Origin: Fluviicola sp.
Lineage (GTDB): Bacteria; Bacteroidota; Bacteroidia; Flavobacteriales_D; Crocinitomicaceae
Assembly: GCF_029266855.1 (NCBI RefSeq)
Contig: NZ_JAQSWB010000002.1
Span: 480,106 to 544,105 of the forward strand
DNA length: 64,000 nucleotides
Direction of reading: 5' to 3'
Positions within the stretch are counted from its first letter, which is position 1, and every line of letters starts with the position of its first letter. Positions 57,728-64,000 of this stretch are shown here, in pieces. A model generated the notes under the pieces. It was not told where the DNA came from. It did no database searches and saw nothing but the letters and a program-made list of their open reading frames with translations. Made by a program: the position numbers and the translations under genes.

Positions 57728-60700
57728 TTAATTATGATCGTACCCGTGCCCAAGTGCGACCACATCAACTTCTTTTAATAAGGCTTTTGCCTTTTTGTTT
57801 GAAATCTGGCGTTTGAAAATATCGAAGATCAGGTAAACACATGGAACGACGATCAGCGTTAGTAACATCGAACTGGTCAAACCACCGATCAATACCCAGG
57901 CTAATCCTGCTTTCCATTCAGCTCCCGCTCCGTGTGCGAATGCAATCGGCATCATACCGAAAACCATTGCAAGTGTTGTCATCAGGATCGGACGTAAACG
58001 CGCCTGACCTGCAATGATCAACGCTTCAACCGTATTGTGTCCGTCGGCTTTCTTCTGGTTGGTAAAGTCTACGATCAAAATCGCATTCTTCGCTACGAGT
58101 CCGATCAGCATGATCATACCAAGCATCGAGAAGATACTGATTGGTTCCGATGCCAAAGCAAGTGCCAGCAAAGCCCCGATAATTGCCAGTGGAATAGAGA
58201 ATAAGACCACCAGCGGATAAGCATACGAATCGTACAATGCAACCATGATCAGGTAAACAAAGACGATAGAAGCTAAAATTGCCAGCAAGAGGTTCCCGAA
58301 TGCTTCTGCCATGTTCTTTGCATCTCCTTCGAAGGTATAAACCGTATTTGCCGGAAGCGGATCTTTTTCTATCCGTTTCGCAAATTCATCTGTTACCTGC
58401 TGACTGGAAGTACCCAGAACCTGGGAAGTAATTGTAATGGAAGGGATGCGGTTCTTGCGTTCCAGTTTGGATGGCCCGCTTGCCTTACCGATCGTTGCAA
58501 ATTGGCTTAATTTAATTTGTTCTCCCCTGTCATTGATGAAATAAACTTCCTTCACATCGGATGTGCTTTTTCTGTCAAAATCATCATAATTCACCAGGAT
58601 ATCATAATCTTTCCCACCTTCTGTGTACTTGGAATTATCGTCTCCGTTGAATGACATTTGCAAGGTCGAACCAACGGTGCTCATATTCAATCCCAATTCA
58701 GCCATTTTATCGCGGTCAATGTTTACCGTAATTTCCGGGTTTCCGGATTCAACGGATACTTTTACCTCAGCTGTTCCTTTAATGGATTTTAATGTTTCCA
58801 ATACTTTGGAAGCAGCCACGTAATTCGAGTCCATGTTGTTTCCTGCTACTGCGATCTGGATTGGTGCATCGTCTGCCCCACCCATTATACCAACGGATGC
58901 AGAGTTCACTTTAACATCCGGAAGCATCCGTTCCAGATCTTGTTTCATCAACTGGGCAATAATAGCCGCGGATTTGTCACGTTTTTCTTTTTCAACGATC
59001 TTCACCGTCAGCTGGGCTTTGTTATTGGCATTACTCTGAGATCCCATGTTCCCGCTTGCTGTTCCCACACTGGTGAATACATTGATCACTTCCGGCTTAT
59101 TGAAGAGGTAATCTTCCACACGCTGAACCGTGGCATTCGTTTGCTGAATCGTGGCATCCTGGGGCAATTCCAGCGAGATTACGAATTCCCCGCGGTCTCC
59201 TTGGCTCACGAACTCACCACCGATATAAGGTCCGAGCATTACCGGGATGATAATTATCCCAAAGAATGCCGCTAAAGTGATGTACCGTTTTCTACGTAGT
59301 GCAACAGTTAACATACGTCCGTAAGAGGTCGTGATGTTTTTCAGGATGCGTTCAAAAGCCATAACGATTCGTCCGCCCAATGTTTTGTTGGTTAAGACAG
59401 TTTCTTTCGCAAAACGTGAAGCCAATAATGGAGTCAGCGTAAAGGATACGAACAGGGACATCAGGGTCGAAATAACGATTACCAATGAGAATTGGGAAAG
59501 CAGGTTCGAAATCAAACCACCAACCATTGTCAGCGGAAGGAATACCACGACGTCTACGAGGGTAATCCCCATTGCCGTAAATCCAATTTCGTTTCGACCT
59601 TCCAGTGCTGCTTTTTTGCGATCTTTCCCCATTTCAAGGTGGCGATAGATGTTTTCGAGTACTACGATCGAGTCATCGACAAGAATCCCGACTACCAATG
59701 AAATTGCGAGCATTGTCATGAGGTTCATTGTGAATCCAAGCAGGTACATGGCAATGAAAACAGAGATCAGTGATGCCGGAATGGAAATCATAATGATAAA
59801 TGCATTTCGCACACTGTGAAGGAATAAGAGCATCACCAATGCTACAATGAAAATTGCCAGACCAAGGTCAGTTACAACTGCATCTGCTGCTGCAATGGTA
59901 AAGTCGGATGAATCTGAAGCGACCTCGAATTTTAATCCCTGTTTAGCATATTGCTTCTCCAGTTTTTTGAATTCTTCTTTCACCATTTTACTGATCTCAA
60001 CTCCATTGGCATCAGTTTGTTTCATGATTAGAAGCCCAAGCGAGTTTGTTCCGTTGATCCGGTTATACGTTTTAATCTCTTTGGAAGCATCTGTAACACT
60101 TGCTACTTCGTTCAGTCTTACCGGAGAGCCTGTTTTCGGATCGTTTAAGATCACCAGGTTGTTCAACTCATTTAGGTCCTTGTATTTTCCGCGTAAACGA
60201 ACAAGTGCCTGGCTATCATCACTTTTAACTTTACCTGTAGGTAATTCCAGGTTTGCACTGCGGATGGCATTGGTGATCTGAAGGATCGAAATACCATAGT
60301 TTGAAGCCGCTTCCCGGTCTACCTGGACTTTAATCTCGCGTTCTTCACCTCCAACCATGGTTATCTGTGCCATACCTTCCATTTTTGCAAGGGAAGGGGA
60401 GATGTCGTCTTTCACCAGTGAGTAAAGCTCTGTTGGAGGCATTTTTGCCGTTACACCGATGTTCATGATCGGAGCTTCATCAAAAGAGAATTTACCAAGC
60501 GACGGAGAAAGGACCTCTTCCGGTAAAGTGGAAAGTATTGCATTGATCTTTCGCTGAGCTTCCTGTAATGCTTTATCAGGATCCGAATCATTTTTCAGCA
60601 GCAAAACAACGGAAGAAATACCTTCCATGGATGTTGACTGAATATCGTCCAGGTTTTCTACACCCGAAAGTGCGTCTTCTATTTTTTTGGTAACCGAGTT

Positions 60701-60880
60701 CTCTACTTCAGAAGGAGAAGCTCCCGGATAAACTGTTGTAATAGTTACAACCGGAATGGAGAATTTCGGCATCAGCTCGTAATTCAGTTTGGAATAGCTG
60801 AGAATTCCGAGGAAACCCAGGACTGCGAAGATCACAACGATCAACGAGGGTCTCTTTATGGCTAATTCTGTAATAGACAT
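57728..60880 (-). CDS. RND efflux transporter, inner-membrane pump (AcrB/HAE1 type)
   Basis: A 1050-residue protein with twelve membrane helices and two large periplasmic loops. The start ELAIKRPSLIVVIFAVLGFL, the motif PVVTITTVYPGASPSEVENS, and TM4 LVVGILVDDSIVVLENIYRH with the paired Asp residues of the proton relay are all present. The C-terminus ends in a His-containing tail (LGHGYDHN). It pumps drugs or lipophiles out of the periplasm or membrane in a trimer. Last gene of the GbsR-TolC-adaptor-pump unit, 135 nt after the adaptor gene. Confidence 0.94.
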   Translation of the reverse strand: MSITELAIKRPSLIVVIFAVLGFLGILSYSKLNYELMPKFSIPVVTITTVYPGASPSEVENSVTKKIEDALSGVENLDDIQSTSMEGISSVVLLLKNDSDPDKALQEAQRKINAILSTLPEEVLSPSLGKFSFDEAPIMNIGVTAKMPPTELYSLVKDDISPSLAKMEGMAQITMVGGEEREIKVQVDREAASNYGISILQITNAIRSANLELPTGKVKSDDSQALVRLRGKYKDLNELNNLVILNDPKTGSPVRLNEVASVTDASKEIKTYNRINGTNSLGLLIMKQTDANGVEISKMVKEEFKKLEKQYAKQGLKFEVASDSSDFTIAAADAVVTDLGLAIFIVALVMLLFLHSVRNAFIIMISIPASLISVFIAMYLLGFTMNLMTMLAISLVVGILVDDSIVVLENIYRHLEMGKDRKKAALEGRNEIGFTAMGITLVDVVVFLPLTMVGGLISNLLSQFSLVIVISTLMSLFVSFTLTPLLASRFAKETVLTNKTLGGRIVMAFERILKNITTSYGRMLTVALRRKRYITLAAFFGIIIIPVMLGPYIGGEFVSQGDRGEFVISLELPQDATIQQTNATVQRVEDYLFNKPEVINVFTSVGTASGNMGSQSNANNKAQLTVKIVEKEKRDKSAAIIAQLMKQDLERMLPDVKVNSASVGIMGGADDAPIQIAVAGNNMDSNYVAASKVLETLKSIKGTAEVKVSVESGNPEITVNIDRDKMAELGLNMSTVGSTLQMSFNGDDNSKYTEGGKDYDILVNYDDFDRKSTSDVKEVYFINDRGEQIKLSQFATIGKASGPSKLERKNRIPSITITSQVLGTSSQQVTDEFAKRIEKDPLPANTVYTFEGDAKNMAEAFGNLLLAILASIVFVYLIMVALYDSYAYPLVVLFSIPLAIIGALLALALASEPISIFSMLGMIMLIGLVAKNAILIVDFTNQKKADGHNTVEALIIAGQARLRPILMTTLAMVFGMMPIAFAHGAGAEWKAGLAWVLIGGLTSSMLLTLIVVPCVYLIFDIFKRQISNKKAKALLKEVDVVALGHGYDHN

Positions 60881-61015
60881 ATTTCTAATTTTTTAGTTTT
60901 TTTGAAGACAAGGAGTTTGTTGTAATTATCAATCATGGATGTTGGGAATTATAAAGACAGAACTTCCGGCTTGATAAATAATAATTCCTTCATTGATAAT
61001 TAGACTCTGTCTAAT

Positions 61016-62131
61016 TTACTTGATGATCTTAACTTTTGATCCGTTATCGATATTCAACTGACCTGTTTTTACCACCTTCATTCCCTGAGTTAAACCGGAT
61101 ACGACCTCGATCTTGTCATCGTCCACTGCACCGATCTCAATTTTTGTCAATTTTGCCTTGCCATCCTGGATCACAAATACTTTCGGATCCTTGATACTTC
61201 CTGCCAGACATTTCAAAGGAATTGTCAATGCTTCTTTTGTTCCGCCGAATGTGAACTTCACTTTCCCCGTCATCCCGGATTTAAGAGGGGTTTTTGACGG
61301 GTTTGTGAATCGGATTTCCGTGTTGAATTTCTTAGATCCGTCTGCTTGCGGTGAAACAGAAACCACTTTTCCCGGGATTGTAGAATTGGCGTAGAGATCA
61401 GGAGCGATATTAACCGTTTGTCCAGCTTTCACCCGAACAACCTGATTATCCAACAGCTTCACGCTCATTTTCAGGGATTTGATATCAACGATATCTGCAA
61501 TGGCGGTTCCGGGAGCCAGGTAACTTCCTTTTTCAATGGCCACGTTTGAAACAACACCGGAAATAGGAGAAACAATGGTTGTTAATTTCAGACTGTGCTG
61601 CAGTGTTTTTACTCTTGCATCGGCCGTGTTCATGTTCATGCGCATTTCCTCTACCTGTTGTTTGTTCACAGCACCGCTTGCAACCATGCGTTCGTATTTT
61701 TCCAGATCCGATTTAGCTTTCTCCAAAGTTGTTTTGGCCAAAGCAAGATCGATGCGGATTTGCTCGTTATCCAATGTTGCGATCACTTTACCTGCATTTA
61801 CGTAATCCCCGTTTTCGACATTCAACGTTCTTACGCGACCTGAAACTTCCGAAACAAAACTCAACTGGTGATCAGGAACAAAATTCCCGTTCAGTTCGAA
61901 GTCCTGGGTAACGGTTTCCATCTTCGGTTCGGCAACTGTTACCGGGAAAACGGTCATTTTTTTGTCCGTAATAGATGCATTTGCATCCATTTTTGCTTTG
62001 TTACTTCCCAGTTTCATAATGATTACAAGGAGGATTACGATTCCGATCAGAATTGGTAAAATGATTCGTCTGAATACGCTTTTCTTTTTTGGCTGCTGGC
62101 CAGATTTGTTATGTAGTTCTTGATTTTCCAT
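61016..62131 (-). CDS. RND efflux periplasmic adaptor (membrane fusion protein)
   Basis: A 371-residue protein with one N-terminal membrane anchor (FRRIILPILIGIVILLVIIM). A lipoyl half-motif (VSGRVRTLNVENGDYVNAGK), an alpha-hairpin (about 120-165) and a second lipoyl half (TIVSPISGVVSNVAIEKGSY) follow. The beta-barrel and membrane-proximal domains end the protein. It links the RND pump to the TolC-like channel. Starts 40 nt after the TolC-family gene. Confidence 0.92.
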   Translation of the reverse strand: MENQELHNKSGQQPKKKSVFRRIILPILIGIVILLVIIMKLGSNKAKMDANASITDKKMTVFPVTVAEPKMETVTQDFELNGNFVPDHQLSFVSEVSGRVRTLNVENGDYVNAGKVIATLDNEQIRIDLALAKTTLEKAKSDLEKYERMVASGAVNKQQVEEMRMNMNTADARVKTLQHSLKLTTIVSPISGVVSNVAIEKGSYLAPGTAIADIVDIKSLKMSVKLLDNQVVRVKAGQTVNIAPDLYANSTIPGKVVSVSPQADGSKKFNTEIRFTNPSKTPLKSGMTGKVKFTFGGTKEALTIPLKCLAGSIKDPKVFVIQDGKAKLTKIEIGAVDDDKIEVVSGLTQGMKVVKTGQLNIDNGSKVKIIK

Positions 62132-62171
62132 GTTAGTTTTTTTTATCCTGATGTTTCGTCAGGGATCTTAA

Positions 62172-63521
62172 TTACTTAATATTTCCAATATTTCCAGTTG
62201 ATCTAATCAGGTCGAGTTCACCCAATTTTACTTGTACCAATGCCTGCAGGTAGTTTGTCTGTGCATCTCTCAGTGATGTTTCTGCATTCACGATGTCAGT
62301 TATCGTAGCAATGCCTCCGATAAATTGAGCCATGGTCACGGTATATACTTTTTGGGCCAGTTCAATATTGCTTTGCTGACTGGTCAATGCAGCCTGGTTT
62401 GCCTTCAGGGTATTGTTTGCATTTTCACGCTGCATTTTTAGATTCTCAGTTATATATTGCTCCTCTAATACAGATTGCTCCATCTGGATCCTTGTTTGTT
62501 TCACGCGCGAATTTTTAGCAAAGCCATCGAAAATTGGAATCGCTAAATTCAAACCGATATATGAAGTAGGGAACCATTGTGCATCCTTCTCGAAAATGCG
62601 CAGGTTGTTCTGCATATTTTGCACCGATGATTGAAAGCTCAACGAAAGGGATGGCAAATAGCCCGCTCTTATCTGCTGCAGGGTCACCGAATATATTTCA
62701 CGTTGCGCCTGTACCAGTTCCAAATCTGTATTATCAAGTGAGTTGGTGTCAATAATTGTTGCCGACTGTTGATTCAGATCAATCGCAGTCACCCCAATCG
62801 ATGTGTCAAGCGGCATTCCCATGTAATACTTTAGCAGCAATAACTGTTGTTCGTAATTATTGGTACTTGTAATCAATTGAGTTTGAAGGTTTGTTTTATT
62901 AACCGTCAGTTTATCCAGGTCCAATTGCTTTGCAGCGTCATTCTCGAACTGGATTTGAGTGATCTTAAACAAAGAATCTATCTGACCCAGGTTTGATTCC
63001 ACCAGTTTCATTTGTGTAAATGAGATCTGGGCTGAATAGTAAGCACTTGCAATGTCATAAATCAATTGTTCTTCCGTCTTTTTTGCATTGATCTCCGAAA
63101 TTTTGGTGCTTTGTTTCGTCAATTTCATCGCATAAATCAACGATTGATTGTATATGACCTGTTTTGCATCGATTCCGGCACTTGTGTTGTATTTAGTACC
63201 AAATTGCACAGGTACCTGGGTTCCCGGTTGCCCGATAAGTTCTCCCGGAAGGATGGAGGTTTGCAGTTTGAGATTGTCCTGGAAAGATATCGAACCGTTA
63301 ACCTGTGGCAAATATTCCGAACGTGTTTCAGTTCTTTTTTCGTTGGCACGTTCGATCTCTAATTTAGACTTCAGTACGCCGGCATTCTTTGTTATGCCAT
63401 ACTGGACGCATTGCTGCAGTGACATCTCTCCGGATTGCGCCCTGACAAAGCTCATGCTCCCGGCCAGTAGGGCAAGCAGCATCAGTAAGTGCGGGCGATA
63501 ATTTTGTGTTCTCTCCTTCAT
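62172..63521 (-). CDS. TolC-family outer-membrane efflux channel
   Basis: A 449-residue protein with signal peptide (LLMLLALLAGSMSFVRAQ). Two outer-membrane-efflux repeats, each of long coiled helices and two beta strands, are visible (for example ERANEKRTETRSEYLPQVNG and AQREIYSVTLQQIRAGYLPS). The trimeric tunnel connects to the adaptor. Starts 1 nt after the regulator gene stop, so the whole unit is one operon. Confidence 0.92.
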   Translation of the reverse strand: MKERTQNYRPHLLMLLALLAGSMSFVRAQSGEMSLQQCVQYGITKNAGVLKSKLEIERANEKRTETRSEYLPQVNGSISFQDNLKLQTSILPGELIGQPGTQVPVQFGTKYNTSAGIDAKQVIYNQSLIYAMKLTKQSTKISEINAKKTEEQLIYDIASAYYSAQISFTQMKLVESNLGQIDSLFKITQIQFENDAAKQLDLDKLTVNKTNLQTQLITSTNNYEQQLLLLKYYMGMPLDTSIGVTAIDLNQQSATIIDTNSLDNTDLELVQAQREIYSVTLQQIRAGYLPSLSLSFQSSVQNMQNNLRIFEKDAQWFPTSYIGLNLAIPIFDGFAKNSRVKQTRIQMEQSVLEEQYITENLKMQRENANNTLKANQAALTSQQSNIELAQKVYTVTMAQFIGGIATITDIVNAETSLRDAQTNYLQALVQVKLGELDLIRSTGNIGNIK

Positions 63522-63522
63522 A

Positions 63523-64000
63523 CTAATTGTTTTTGTTATTTTGTGTGTTACGATTGCACCATTCCTGGTAAAGCCTTGGGAATTCGATGCTTAGGTATTC
63601 TATGAATTCAATGAATTCAGCCATTTGCCGGTTGAACTCCGGGGTTTTTGAAGTACGCTGATCCAGTGCTTCTTTCATAATTTTGATGACTCCAAAAAAT
63701 TTCTGGAAGCTGTCCGTAAAACTTTCCTGCCATTCCACGATATTGCTGGCGAAATAACGCTTGCGATCCCCGGGACGTGTTTTGTAAATTACCCGTTGAG
63801 TGAGGAGCAAAGTGTTCAGAGCCGAACTGGTTGTACTTTTGCTGATCCCAAGCAACTCACGGATCTGGTCAAAAGTTAATTCCGGTTCGTCGCAAACAAT
63901 CAGTAAAGACATAATACGACCTTCCATTGGGGGAATCCCATGCTGCTCATAAAAGACTCCCATCCTTTCGATGAGTTCTCTTTGCTCCTGGGTCAATTGA
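63523..64000 (-). CDS. GbsR/MarR-family transcriptional regulator (5' end outside the window)
   Basis: About 158 residues are visible; the only start in view is a TTG at 63996, and the frame stays open to the window edge. A few residues are probably missing. The GbsR pattern is clear: RELIERMGVFYEQHGIPPME, GRIMSLLIVCDEPELTFDQI, and the recognition helix GISKSTTSSALNTLLLTQRV, followed by the wing KTRPGDRKRYF. It directly precedes the efflux genes and most likely represses or tunes them. The ligand is unknown. Confidence 0.85.
   Translation of the reverse strand, partial: QLTQEQRELIERMGVFYEQHGIPPMEGRIMSLLIVCDEPELTFDQIRELLGISKSTTSSALNTLLLTQRVIYKTRPGDRKRYFASNIVEWQESFTDSFQKFFGVIKIMKEALDQRTSKTPEFNRQMAEFIEFIEYLSIEFPRLYQEWCNRNTQNNKNN

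Noticed and set aside
1..64000. Search for rRNA, tRNA, CRISPR arrays, transposases, integrases and phage genes
   Set aside because: None seen by reading; a short tRNA could be missed without a covariance search, for example tRNAscan-SE.

Overview
The window reads as chromosome of a member of the Bacteroidota, most likely order Flavobacteriales. The basis is five secreted proteins, at least four with type IX secretion (T9SS) C-terminal domains and YPNP/WPNP motifs, many promoters with the Bacteroidota -7 box TAnnTTTG, A-rich rather than Shine-Dalgarno-like leaders, and outer-membrane families typical of that phylum. A Fluviicola/Crocinitomicaceae-like host is a guess. No rRNA, tRNA, CRISPR array, transposase or phage gene was seen.

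Layout. 0-1.3 kb: end of an AraC regulator, a small membrane protein and an atypical SDR. 1.3-8.9 kb: three large secreted T9SS proteins. 9-10.4 kb: an acyl-CoA dehydrogenase. 10.4-15.7 kb: a potassium module (Kup carrier, short KdpD-like kinase, KdpE-like regulator, outer-membrane barrel). 16.2-20.4 kb: an arsenic operon (ArsR, DUF6428-like protein, thioredoxin-type arsenate reductase, aquaporin, Cys-rich membrane protein) followed by NhaA. 20.5-28.8 kb: VOC protein, outer-membrane barrel, small orphan proteins, fatty-acid desaturase, a UspA/DoxX operon and an MscS channel. 28.9-42.2 kb: cyanophycin metabolism (CphA, two cyanophycinases, two isoaspartyl peptidases), DUF4142 and DUF2383 stress proteins, an SDR, and bacterial NHEJ (Ku, LigD). 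42.2-52 kb: stress-type genes (YflT-like, two AraC-like paralogues, DUF892, YtxH-like, DUF763, DUF72, DUF6766). 52-55.9 kb: a GH130/GT4/CinA operon. 56.2-64 kb: a secreted sialidase-like protein and an RND efflux operon with a GbsR-type regulator.

Main discovery. Nine intergenic sites between 21.8 and 51 kb share one rigid three-part promoter: ATGYAAAT, exactly 14 nt, TRTAA(G/T), exactly 20-21 nt, then a TAnnTTT -7 box. The first two parts form an imperfect direct repeat of ATTRTGYAA with a 22-bp period, the second copy lying over the -33 region. The sites precede the genes for cyanophycin breakdown, cyanophycin synthesis, DUF4142/DUF2383, DUF892 and DUF6766, and three tiny membrane proteins. 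This looks like one stress/starvation regulon under a single activator. The two AraC-like paralogues at 44.6-45.9 kb are the best candidates inside the window.

At five of these promoters the predicted start is followed within about 65-90 nt by a strong G5/C5 hairpin, in two cases with a GAAA tetraloop and a U-run. Two of the five have no downstream gene. They therefore look like a family of small RNAs, or leader attenuators in the three that precede tiny membrane-protein genes. I know of no description of this family, but could not search.
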